Assembly: GCF_001552135.1 (NCBI RefSeq)
Contig: NZ_BCQP01000009.1
Location: 1-64,000 of the forward strand
Reading direction: 5' to 3'
From: Actinomadura chibensis NBRC 106107
GTDB taxonomy: Bacteria; Actinomycetota; Actinomycetes; Streptosporangiales; Streptosporangiaceae
DNA: 64,000 bases
The stretch's first letter is position 1. Each line of letters starts with the position of its first letter. The notes beneath the pieces were generated by a model, which did not search any database, was not told where the DNA came from, and was given only the letters and a program-made list of their open reading frames with translations. Shown here one piece after another: positions 26,548 to 34,086 of the stretch. Both the position numbers and the translations under genes were made by a program.

Positions 26548-27120
26548 TCAGCGCTCGTAGTGGGGGTCGGCGACCACGGGGTAGTAGGCGTCGGTGTGCT
26601 GGACGCGCATCGTGACGGCCGCCCCTTCGAGGGTGTAGTCGGCCTTCACCTGGCGGAACATCGAGTCGCTGGCCCACGGGTTGTAGAGCCGCCCGACCGT
26701 CGCCCCGTACCGCAGGTGGACGACGTCGTACCCGCCGGACGGCATCGACTCCAGCGCCAGGCCGTCGGCGAGCGACACGCCGAACCGGAACTCGGTCGGG
26801 GCGTCGGGCCCGTGGATCACGGTCAGCAGCCGCACACCGCCCGCCGTCGTCTGCGCGACGATGTCGGTGTCGACGTCCACGCCCACGAACACCCGCAGGC
26901 TCGGGCGCAGCACCTGCGCGACGGTGTCGGCGGCGGCCACGTCGATGCCGACGTGGATGCGCTGCCCGTCCCTGGTCGGCACCCACACCCCGTCACGGGC
27001 GCGCTGGCCCCAGGCCACGTCCGGGTTCTCCATCTCCTGGGGCTCGTTCTTGCCCCGCGCGACGAGGATCCTGGAGGCGGCGCTCATCGCGGCGGCAGCC
27101 CCGTCCCGTGCGTGCCTCAT
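26548..27120 (-). CDS. Hypothetical protein ending in a YPVVADP-type motif
   Basis: Not recognised. The 190-residue product has a short basic start, then a beta-rich pattern of alternating hydrophobic residues (IHVGIDVAAADTVAQVL, RVFVGVDVDTDIVAQTT, RLLTVIHGP). It ends in DAYYPVVADPHYER. A short Y-P-V-V-A-D-P phrase recurs in many uncharacterised actinobacterial proteins; I infer kinship only weakly. No signal peptide or membrane segment is obvious. The ATG at 27120 has GAGGGGG upstream; an internal ATG (27087) is an alternative start. It is convergent with the antiporter. Confidence 0.65.
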   Translation of the reverse strand: MRHARDGAAAAMSAASRILVARGKNEPQEMENPDVAWGQRARDGVWVPTRDGQRIHVGIDVAAADTVAQVLRPSLRVFVGVDVDTDIVAQTTAGGVRLLTVIHGPDAPTEFRFGVSLADGLALESMPSGGYDVVHLRYGATVGRLYNPWASDSMFRQVKADYTLEGAAVTMRVQHTDAYYPVVADPHYER

Positions 27121-27444
27121 GGCGGGCCCCCTCGCCTTCTTCCATCACTCGCGTGACTTCGTGCCTGTGTCGGGTTTACCACGGGCAGCGCGGACAGGAC
27201 GTCCGTTGGCCTGCCGTTGGTCGATTCGTGACGTTCGCCCCGTGCGTCGTTGGACCTTACACCACGTTTATGTGCGCTGGAGGGGCCGGGCCTGCGCTTC
27301 CGCCCCGCCGATCACGGGACCCATCACGGGACCGATCACGGCCCGATGACGGTGCGCGTCCGAGCCCTCACCGAGAAAAACGATTTGTGTCCGAACGAAA
27401 CCGCCCCGCATCATTGGACGCGTCGAACGGACGCGAAACAGCGA
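27121..27444. other. 324-base region upstream of the tRNA cluster
   Basis: No gene seen. It contains a 12-base tandem repeat (27311-27346) and a weak promoter candidate for the first tRNA: TTGTGT at 27385-27390, 18 bases, then CATCAT at 27409-27414. Confidence 0.5.
27311..27346. repeat. Three tandem 12-bp repeats upstream of the tRNA trio
   Basis: Three consecutive units of the form ATCACGGGACC(C/G), the third slightly diverged (ATCACGGCCCGA). They lie about 100 bases before the tRNA-Trp gene. Iteron-like spacing suggests a protein site, but simple slippage is also possible. Confidence 0.7.
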
Positions 27445-27516
27445 AGGGGCGAGCCACCGGTTAGGCGGCCGGTCTCCAAAACCGGCGGAAAGTGGGTTCG
27501 ACTCCTACCGCCCCTG
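27445..27516 (+). tRNA. tRNA-Trp (anticodon CCA), unusual D-arm
   Basis: The acceptor stem AGGGGCG/CGCCCCT with discriminator G matches typical actinobacterial tRNA-Trp. The anticodon stem CCGGT/ACCGG frames CTCCAAA (anticodon CCA). The T-arm is GTGGG-TTCGACT-CCTAC. The D-arm is reduced to GCC/GGC, and only one base (A) links the acceptor to it, where U8-A9 is normal. CCA is not encoded. It folds, but it departs from a housekeeping tRNA-Trp. Confidence 0.8.
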
Positions 27517-27531
27517 CTGAGCGCCGTGGGC

Positions 27532-27602
27532 GGGCTTGTGGTGCAACGGAAGCACACCTCCCTTGCAAGGAGGCGATCAGGGTTCGACTCCCTGCTGGTC
27601 CA
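27532..27602 (+). tRNA. tRNA-Ala (anticodon TGC), divergent
   Basis: The D-stem GTGC/GCAC, anticodon stem CCTCC/GGAGG with loop CTTGCAA, and T-arm CAGGG-TTCGACT-CCCTG all pair. The acceptor GGGCTTG/CTGGTCC has one U-U mismatch and two G-U pairs. One of these is G3-U70, the alanine identity element, which supports alanine acceptance. CCA is not encoded. It starts 15 bases after the tRNA-Trp end. Confidence 0.8.
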
Positions 27603-27620
27603 CCGGGCGGTTCGCGGGAC

Positions 27621-27648
27621 GCGGGCCGTCCGCGAACGGACGGCCCGC
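27621..27648. terminator. Perfect hairpin between tRNA-Ala and tRNA-Ser
   Basis: A 12-bp stem GCGGGCCGTCCG / CGGACGGCCCGC closes a CGAA loop. No T tract follows. It could end the Trp-Ala transcript or mark a processing site before the Ser gene. Confidence 0.6.
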
Positions 27649-27657
27649 GCATCCCCC

Positions 27658-27742
27658 GGAGGGTTGGCCGAACGGTAAGGCAGCGGTTTCGAAAACCGGC
27701 GTCGAGGTGACACTCGAAGGGGTTCGACTCCCTTACCCTCCG
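27658..27742 (+). tRNA. tRNA-Ser (anticodon CGA)
   Basis: A class II tRNA. The acceptor GGAGGGT/ACCCTCC is fully paired with discriminator G. The anticodon loop TTCGAAA gives CGA, and the long variable arm folds as TCGAG/CTCGA. The T-loop TTCGACT is the same as in the two upstream tRNAs. The D-arm GCC/GGC is only three pairs and the base of the anticodon stem has a G-G mismatch. CCA is not encoded. Confidence 0.85.
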
Positions 27743-27785
27743 CAATTCGATTGCCTTCCCGCCGCCCTTTCGGACCGGCCCCGCG

Positions 27786-29138
27786 TCACGCCGGGACGGG
27801 CTGTCCGGCGGTGGCGGTCTCGGCGAGGTCGGCGAGCACCTCGCTCAGCCGGTCCAGGGCGTCCGCGATCCACGGCAGCGCCGCCGGGGCCGGGGACGCG
27901 AGGGCCGCGAGGCGCTGCTCGTCGTCCTCGCCGTAGAGCAGGCTCGGCGCCACCCGCATCCGCAGCGCGGACGGGGCGTCCCCGAACGAGCTGCCGGGCA
28001 GGACGCCCACTCCGTAACGTTCCAACAACAGGCCCGTGAGATCGTCCGCCGTCCGGACGCCGTGGTTCTCCGCCAGCGCGTCCCGCAGCGGCCCGAAGTC
28101 GGGGTAGACGTAGAAGGCCCCCTGCGGCCGCGGCACCCGCGCGCCCGCGGCCGTGAACCGGTCCGCGACCGCCGCCGCCACCGCCGCGTGCAGCCGCCTG
28201 CTGCGGTCCACGCGCTCGACCAGCTCGGGCGGCTCGGCGAACGCGTAGGCGGCGGCGTGCTGCATCGGCGCGGGGGCGCTGGACCAGATCTCGCTCGCCA
28301 CCCCGAGCACGCTGTCGCGCAGCGCCCGGCCGAACGGGCCGTCCGGCAGCCGCGCGACGCCGAGCCGCCAGCCGCCCGCCGCGAGGCTCTTGCTCAGCGC
28401 GGTCGTCACGACGGTGCGCTCCGGCGCGTGCCGGGCGGGGCTCGGCGCGGTCCGCTCCGGGTCGTGGACGAGGTCGCGGTAGATCTCGTCCGAGACGATC
28501 ACGAGGTCCTGCTCGCGGGCCACCGCGCAGAGCCGCCGGACGGCGTCCTCGGACGCGATCGTCCCGGTCGGGTTGTCGGGCAGCGTCACCACCACGGCCC
28601 GCACGTCCCGGCCCCGCGCGCGGGCCCGCACCACGGCGTCGGCGAGCAGCGCCGGGCTCGGCACGCCGCCCTCGCCCGGCGGCGTGGCGACCCGGATCGG
28701 CTCGGCCCCCGCGAGCGACGCCTGCGCCGCGTAGGACACCCAGCTCGGCGACGGGACGACGACGTCCCCGCCGAGCGCGGCCAGCAGCGCGTACAGCAGC
28801 GGCTTGCTGCCCGGCCCCGCGACGACGGCGGACGGGTCGGTCGGCAGCCCGCGCCTGGACCAGTACCCGGCGGCGGCGGCGCGCAGCGCGGCCGATCCCG
28901 CGACCGGCCCGTACCCGCCCCGGCCCGCGGCCGCGCCGAGCTCGCGGGCCAGGGCGGGATGTATCGGTATGCCGGCCTCTCCGAAGCCGAGCGGGAGGAC
29001 GCGCACCCCCTCCCGGCGCTTGCGCGCGATCGCCTCGTTCACGGCGAGCGTGGCCGACAGCGGCACGCGCCGCGGCTCGAAGGGCAGGGGCCGGGCGGAC
29101 GCGGAGTTCATCTGGGCTGGCTGTGTCTGGGCAGACAT
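27786..29138 (-). CDS. PLP-dependent class I/II aminotransferase
   Basis: The 450-residue fold-type I aminotransferase shows LPDNPTGT (Asn-Pro carboxylate-binding region), IVSDEIYRDL (Asp for the PLP nitrogen), TTALSKSLAAGGWRLG (the Schiff-base lysine) and a C-terminal MRVAPSLL arginine. It probably transfers an amino group between an amino acid and 2-oxoglutarate or pyruvate; specificity is not readable. I use ATG 29138, with TTTTGGAG nine bases upstream, rather than the TTG at 29153. The divergent LysR gene 147 bases away is its likely regulator. Confidence 0.9.
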   Translation of the reverse strand: MSAQTQPAQMNSASARPLPFEPRRVPLSATLAVNEAIARKRREGVRVLPLGFGEAGIPIHPALARELGAAAGRGGYGPVAGSAALRAAAAGYWSRRGLPTDPSAVVAGPGSKPLLYALLAALGGDVVVPSPSWVSYAAQASLAGAEPIRVATPPGEGGVPSPALLADAVVRARARGRDVRAVVVTLPDNPTGTIASEDAVRRLCAVAREQDLVIVSDEIYRDLVHDPERTAPSPARHAPERTVVTTALSKSLAAGGWRLGVARLPDGPFGRALRDSVLGVASEIWSSAPAPMQHAAAYAFAEPPELVERVDRSRRLHAAVAAAVADRFTAAGARVPRPQGAFYVYPDFGPLRDALAENHGVRTADDLTGLLLERYGVGVLPGSSFGDAPSALRMRVAPSLLYGEDDEQRLAALASPAPAALPWIADALDRLSEVLADLAETATAGQPVPA

Positions 29139-29285
29139 CGACAACAACTCCAAAAGGGCATGCGAGGACAGCGGAGGGTGACCGCGGATTCCCCCTGTGT
29201 GACCCGGCCGGGCTCGTCCTCATGCTTGCCCGCTTTTAGCATCATCACAAGCGAGTCTCATCGATGGTGACCGTAAGGTGGAGTG

Positions 29286-30212
29286 ATGCTGGAACTGCGC
29301 CGCCTGCGCCTGCTGGCCGAGTTCGCCCGCCGCGGGAGCATCGCCGCGACCGCCGCCGCCCTCGGCTACACGCCGTCGGCCGTCTCGCAGCAGCTCGCCA
29401 CCCTGGAGCGGGAGGCCCGCGTCCCGCTCCTCGACCGGACGGCCCGCAGCGCGGAGCTGACCGACGCCGGGCGCCGCCTCGCCGAGCGCGCCGAGGAGAT
29501 CCTCGGCCTGGTGGAGACGGCGGAGGCGGAGCTGTCCGCGCACTCCGACACGCCGATGGGACGGGTCGTCGTCACCGCGTTCCCCACCGCCGCCGTCGCG
29601 TTCGCGCCCGCGCTGGCGCGCAGCCTCGGCGAGCACCCCGAGCTGACGTTCGTGCTGCGGCAGACGCGCCCCGGCGACGGCATCCGGCAGGTGCAGAACG
29701 GCGAGGTCGACATCGCGCTCATCGACGACTGGACGGGCAAGGTCCCCGAGCAGTCGCCCGCCGCGCTGGAGTTCTTCCACCTGCGCCGCGACCCGCTGGT
29801 GCTGGTCGTCCCGGCCGCGCACCCCATGTCCGAGCCGGGCCGGCCGGTCGACCTGCAGCGGCTGCGCGAGGAGCCGTGGATGGCGGCGCCGCCCGGCGAG
29901 CCGTCCCGGCAGGCCGTCGAACGCCTGCTCGATACCGTGGGCGGGGCGCGTCCCGTCCCGTGGGAGTTCGAGGGGCTGCACACGATCCTCAGCCTGGTCG
30001 CGCGGGGCATCGGGATCACCGCGGTGCCCGCGCTGGCGCTCGCCGCGGGCGACCGGGGGGTGGCCGTCCGGTCCATCCCCGACTGCGCGCTGGCCCGCGA
30101 GGTCTACGCCGTGACCAGGTCGGCGAGCGTGCGCAGGCCGTCGGTCGCGGTGACGCTGCGGGCGATCTACGCGGCGGCGCGGGACGTCCAGCCCGTCGCG
30201 CCGGAGAAGTGA
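29286..30212 (+). CDS. LysR family regulator, divergent from the aminotransferase
   Basis: The 308-residue LysR protein has the HTH MLELRRLRLLAEFARRGSIA and recognition helix TPSAVSQQLATLEREARVPL. An effector domain follows from about residue 92. The divergent pairing with the aminotransferase (start codons at 29138 and 29286) is the usual LysR layout and suggests it activates or represses that gene in response to an amino or keto acid. The start is ATG 29286 (GGTGGAG just upstream); an adjacent GTG at 29283 is possible. Confidence 0.9.
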   Translation: MLELRRLRLLAEFARRGSIAATAAALGYTPSAVSQQLATLEREARVPLLDRTARSAELTDAGRRLAERAEEILGLVETAEAELSAHSDTPMGRVVVTAFPTAAVAFAPALARSLGEHPELTFVLRQTRPGDGIRQVQNGEVDIALIDDWTGKVPEQSPAALEFFHLRRDPLVLVVPAAHPMSEPGRPVDLQRLREEPWMAAPPGEPSRQAVERLLDTVGGARPVPWEFEGLHTILSLVARGIGITAVPALALAAGDRGVAVRSIPDCALAREVYAVTRSASVRRPSVAVTLRAIYAAARDVQPVAPEK

Positions 30213-30409
30213 CCGGAGCGAAAACCGGCGGACGACCCGCCGAAAGAAAAATGAGTTCCGCGCCGCGGGGGTTCGATTCTGGCCGTTTCCGGTCGTCACC
30301 CGCACCGGACGGAGTGTGGAGCCGAACTAAGGGGGGAACAAGGGCGCGTGCCCGGATCGTCGAAAGCGGACGGACGCGTGCGGATCATCACGTACGGTGG
30401 GGCGAAATC

Positions 30410-31183
30410 GTGAGGCAATCCCAGTCCAAGCACACCGATCGGGGAGCGCAGCGCTCGATGGAGACACCGGCGACCACGCTCGAAGAGCCCTCCGGGGCGC
30501 AGACCGGCGACGCGCCGAAGGCGGCCCGGGACGGCGCCGCGGAAGGCGGCCCCCACGGCTTCGAACTGCCGCGGGTGACGGCGCTGCTGATGCACGCCCT
30601 CCCGCGCTTCGTGGAGGGCGTGATCGCGCCCGTCGCGGTGTTCTACGCGGCGCTCATGGTGCTCGGGCTGAACGGGGCGCTGATCGCCGCCGTCGCCTGG
30701 GTGTACGGCGGGATCTGCTACCGGTACCTGCGCGGCCACCCCGTGTCGGGGATGCTGCTGCTGGCCGCCGTCGGCGTGACCGTCCGGGCCGCCCTCGCGG
30801 CGGCGACGCACAGCGCCGTCGTCTACTTCCTGCAGCCGACGCTCGGCACGCTGATGGTCAGTCTGGCGTTCCTCGCGTCCGTCCCGCTCGGACGGCCGCT
30901 CGCCCTGAAGCTGGCGAGGGACATGGCGCCCATCCCCGAGGCGTTCCTGAAGCACGCCCGGGTGCACCAGTTCTTCCTGCGGATCTCCCTGCTCTGGTCA
31001 ATGGTGCTCTTCACCAACGTGGCCGTGAGCCTCTGGATGCTCTTCAACGAGTCGATCGGCATGTACCTGTGGATCCGGACCGGCATCGTCGCCGGGCTGG
31101 GCGCGCTCGGCGTCGCCGTCTCCGTCTGGGGCTTCCGGCGGGTCGTGCGGCACGTCAACCGCGAGCCCTCGGCCGCGTCCTGA
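30410..31183 (+). CDS. VC0807-like multi-pass membrane protein of unknown function
   Basis: The 257-residue product has a hydrophilic N-terminus of about 60 residues. Six predicted membrane segments follow, including VAVFYAALMVLGLNGALIAA, MLLLAAVGVTVRAALAAATH, LGTLMVSLAFLASVPLG and SLLWSMVLFTNVAVSLWMLF. The pattern resembles the VC0807 family of small inner-membrane proteins, whose function is unknown. The start is uncertain: GTG 30410 has GGTGGGG upstream, while ATG 30458 (241 residues) has GGGGAG. A hairpin follows at 31198. Confidence 0.75.
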   Translation: MRQSQSKHTDRGAQRSMETPATTLEEPSGAQTGDAPKAARDGAAEGGPHGFELPRVTALLMHALPRFVEGVIAPVAVFYAALMVLGLNGALIAAVAWVYGGICYRYLRGHPVSGMLLLAAVGVTVRAALAAATHSAVVYFLQPTLGTLMVSLAFLASVPLGRPLALKLARDMAPIPEAFLKHARVHQFFLRISLLWSMVLFTNVAVSLWMLFNESIGMYLWIRTGIVAGLGALGVAVSVWGFRRVVRHVNREPSAAS

Positions 31184-31197
31184 GCGTCTTCTTCCGA

Positions 31198-31218
31198 GCG
31201 GCGCTCCATGAGCGCCGC
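31198..31218 (+). terminator. Short hairpin after the membrane protein gene
   Basis: An 8-bp stem GCGGCGCT / AGCGCCGC with a five-base loop lies 15 bases after the stop codon and is followed by CTTCT. It is a plausible weak terminator. Confidence 0.5.
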
Positions 31219-31420
31219 CTTCTGATCGTCGCGTGATTCCTGCCCGCCCCGACCCGGCCTTCGCCATGGCGCGGCGCCGCCCCCGGCGCTCGTCCCGGCC
31301 AGGCCGTCTGAGCAGTGATTTCCCGGTCTCCGGACCGAACCTCCGGCCCGTTCGCGGCGTCTCCACTCTCAGATAGATTCACCAGACGGGGTGAAAAAGT
31401 GGGATCTGGGGGAGTTTGTG

Positions 31421-32590
31421 GTGAATAAGGGGCGTTTGCGGCTGGCGCTGACCGGTGGTGTCGGCGCGATGGCGGTGCTCGCCGCGGGCTGCTCGATCGG
31501 CGGGAAGGGCGCGCTGGCCGCGGGCGACTCGCCCGCCGTCGTGACGATCACCCCCGCCAACGGGACCGCGCAGGTCAAGCCGGACGGGACGATCGAGGTC
31601 AAGACCTCCGGCGGCAAGCTGGAGAAGGTCACCGTCCAGGGGCAGGGCGCCGTCACGGTCAGCGGCCGGTTCGCGGACGGGCACAAGGTCTGGCGGTCCG
31701 ACCGGACGATGACGCCCGGCGCGTCCTACACCGTCACGGCGCAGGCCAGGGACGACGGCAAGACCCGCACCGCGACCAGCACGTTCACCACGCTCAAGCC
31801 GTCCGCGACGCTGTCCATCGCCGACGTCACGCCGAACCTCAAGGGCGAGAAGGTCGGGATCGGTATGCCGATCTTCGTCCGGTTCGACCGCCCGGTGACC
31901 GACAAGGCCGCCGTCGAGCGGACGCTGCGCGTCACCCCCGACAAGCCCGTCGAGGGCGCCTGGCGCTGGATCGGCTCCGACCAGGTCGTCTACCGGACGA
32001 AGACCTTCTGGCAGCCGCACCAGAACGTCCGGTTCCACGCGAGCCTCGCCGGAGTGAACGCGGGCGGCGGCGTCTACGGCGCGGCCGACGCGGACGCGAC
32101 CCTGTCCATCGGCGCCGCGCAGATCACGACCGGCGACATCGGCGGCCACCACATGACCGTGACCCGGGACGGCAAGAAGCTGCGCACCGTCCCCTTCAGC
32201 GCCGGGAACGGCGAGACGCGCGAGTTCACCACGACCAGCGGCGTCCACCTGCTGATGGAGAAGGGGAACCCCGTCACGATGACGTCCCCCGGCCGCCAGG
32301 AGGGCGACCCCGGCTACTACAAGACGGTCGTCAACTACGCGGTCCGGTTCTCCAACAGCGGCGAGTACGTGCACTCGGCGCCCTGGTCGGTCGGCTCGCA
32401 GGGCTCGGCCAACGTCAGCCACGGCTGCCTGAACGTCAGCCCGGAGAACGCCAAGTGGTTCTACGACATCGCGCAGCGCGGCGACGTCCTGAAGCTGACC
32501 GGCAGCACCCGCGAGGTCGAGTGGGACAACGGCTGGAGCGTGTTCCAGATGCCGTTCGACGAATGGCGGCAGGGCAGCGCGCTGAAGTGA
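31421..32590 (+). CDS. Lipoprotein L,D-transpeptidase (Ig-like plus YkuD domains), copy 1
   Basis: The 389-residue enzyme forms 3-3 cross-links in peptidoglycan. It has a lipoprotein signal with lipobox LAAGC (Cys near residue 24), two Ig-like domains, then the YkuD catalytic domain with the conserved histidine (NSGEYVHSAPW) and SHGCLNVS, whose cysteine is near residue 336. It should sit anchored on the outer face of the membrane. I start at GTG 31421, behind GGGGGAG; 31391 is also open. A close paralogue follows 197 bases downstream in the same direction. Confidence 0.92.
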   Translation: MNKGRLRLALTGGVGAMAVLAAGCSIGGKGALAAGDSPAVVTITPANGTAQVKPDGTIEVKTSGGKLEKVTVQGQGAVTVSGRFADGHKVWRSDRTMTPGASYTVTAQARDDGKTRTATSTFTTLKPSATLSIADVTPNLKGEKVGIGMPIFVRFDRPVTDKAAVERTLRVTPDKPVEGAWRWIGSDQVVYRTKTFWQPHQNVRFHASLAGVNAGGGVYGAADADATLSIGAAQITTGDIGGHHMTVTRDGKKLRTVPFSAGNGETREFTTTSGVHLLMEKGNPVTMTSPGRQEGDPGYYKTVVNYAVRFSNSGEYVHSAPWSVGSQGSANVSHGCLNVSPENAKWFYDIAQRGDVLKLTGSTREVEWDNGWSVFQMPFDEWRQGSALK

Positions 32591-32598
32591 CCCGCCCC

Positions 32599-32616
32599 GC
32601 CCGGCAGGCGCCGGGC
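32599..32616 (+). terminator. Possible hairpin between the two L,D-transpeptidase genes
   Basis: A six-pair stem GCCCGG / CCGGGC with a six-base loop lies nine bases after the stop. It is weak and without a T tract. Confidence 0.35.
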
Positions 32617-32787
32617 CCGCCCCGCCGGGCGCGGCCGCCGCCTCCCTCCCTGCCTGGGACGATCGCGGAGCGTGCGGCCAGGCAACGCTTTGATCTCGGA
32701 CGACCGCCAAAACCGGGCTCATGGCGTGATCCACCGAATTAGTCGCTAATGTCTCCCTGATAGACGGCGGGGTTTCTGGAGGTCGTG

Positions 32788-34023
32788 GTGCAGCGGAGGG
32801 TTTCCGCAGGGGTTCTGGCGGGCGCGGGGATGGCGGGGGCCGTGCTGCTCCTCACGACGGCGTGCAGCGGCGGGGAGAAGGAGGGCGGCGTCACCGTCGG
32901 CGAGAAGGCCGACGCGAACGCCCCCCAGGTGACGATCGACCCGGGCAACGGGAACACCAAGGCGCGGCCGGAGGCGGGCGTCGTGGTGACGGCCGCGGGC
33001 GGCACGCTTGAGCAGGTCACGGTCACCCTCAAGGGCAGGCCCGTGGACGGCGCGATGGCCGCCGACAAGAAGAGCTGGCGGTCGCGGACGCTGCGTCCCG
33101 GCTCCAAGTACCAGGTGACGGCCGTGGCGAAGAGCCCGCAGGGCAAGTCCGCGACGGTCAACGCGCAGTTCGCCACGCTCAAGGCGGCGAAGACGCTCGG
33201 CATCGCCGACGTCACGCCGAACAAGAACGAGAAGGTCGGCGTCGGCATGCCGATCCAGGTGACGTTCACCCGGGCGGTGGCCGACAAGAAGGCCGTGGAG
33301 CGGGCCCTTGAGGTCAAGTCCACCAAGCCCGCGACCGGCGCGTGGTACTGGGTGAACGACACCACGGTGATCTTCCGGACGAAGAACGGCGAGTACTGGC
33401 AGCCCAACCAGCGGGTCGAGTTCCGGGCCAAGCTCGCGGGCGTGAAGGCGGGCGGCGGCACCTACGGCGTGTCGGACTTCGGCCGCGCGTTCCGCATCGG
33501 CGACTCCCACATCGTCGACATCAGCACCAAGACCAAGAAGGCCGTGGTCAGGAAGAACGGCAAGAAGGTCCGGAGCTGGCCGATCAGCGCGGGCCGCGGC
33601 GGCCGCGTCGTCAACGGCGTCGACACCTACCTCACCACCAGCGGCATCCACCTGACCATGGGCAAGGAGAATCCGGCGATCATGACGTCGGAGTGGATGG
33701 GCGTCGACCCGAAGGACAAGAAGAACGGCGGCTACCGCGAGGTCATCCCGTTCGCGGTGCGGATCTCCAACAGCGGCGAGTACATCCACTCGATGGCGTC
33801 CACCACGTGGGCGCAGGGGCGGCAGAACGTCAGCCACGGCTGCGTCAACTCCCCGCCCAAGGACGCCGAGTGGTTCTACAACTGGTCCTACCGCGGCGAC
33901 GTCGTGAACATCACGGGGACCTCGCGCAAGCTTGAGCCGCTCAACGGGTGGGGCTACCGCCAGATGTCGTGGAGCCGCTGGGTCAAGGGAAGCGCTCTCG
34001 ACCGGACCGTGACCACCGGCTGA
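32788..34023 (+). CDS. Lipoprotein L,D-transpeptidase (Ig-like plus YkuD domains), copy 2
   Basis: The 411-residue enzyme has the same layout as copy 1. The lipobox LTTAC (Cys near residue 27) is followed by two Ig-like domains sharing the SIADVTPN / GIADVTPN linker. The YkuD domain has NSGEYIHSMASTTW and SHGCVNSPP, with the catalytic Cys near residue 352. Start GTG 32788 with TGGAGG five bases before. The tandem pair probably arose by duplication. Having several Ldt enzymes is usual in actinomycetes rich in 3-3 cross-links. Confidence 0.92.
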   Translation: MQRRVSAGVLAGAGMAGAVLLLTTACSGGEKEGGVTVGEKADANAPQVTIDPGNGNTKARPEAGVVVTAAGGTLEQVTVTLKGRPVDGAMAADKKSWRSRTLRPGSKYQVTAVAKSPQGKSATVNAQFATLKAAKTLGIADVTPNKNEKVGVGMPIQVTFTRAVADKKAVERALEVKSTKPATGAWYWVNDTTVIFRTKNGEYWQPNQRVEFRAKLAGVKAGGGTYGVSDFGRAFRIGDSHIVDISTKTKKAVVRKNGKKVRSWPISAGRGGRVVNGVDTYLTTSGIHLTMGKENPAIMTSEWMGVDPKDKKNGGYREVIPFAVRISNSGEYIHSMASTTWAQGRQNVSHGCVNSPPKDAEWFYNWSYRGDVVNITGTSRKLEPLNGWGYRQMSWSRWVKGSALDRTVTTG

Positions 34024-34086
34024 CGTTGACCGGCCCCCCGGCGGGAACGGGCCGGGGACGGACGCCGTCCGCCTTGGGGGGAGCCG

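Noticed and set aside
27411..27745. Short open frames over the tRNA cluster
   Set aside because: They are translations of tRNA sequence; the cloverleaf pairings explain the bases.
31219..31420. A c-di-AMP (ydaO-type) riboswitch before the L,D-transpeptidase gene
   Set aside because: Such switches often precede cell-wall genes in actinobacteria, but I could not find the conserved paired core in this 200-base leader.
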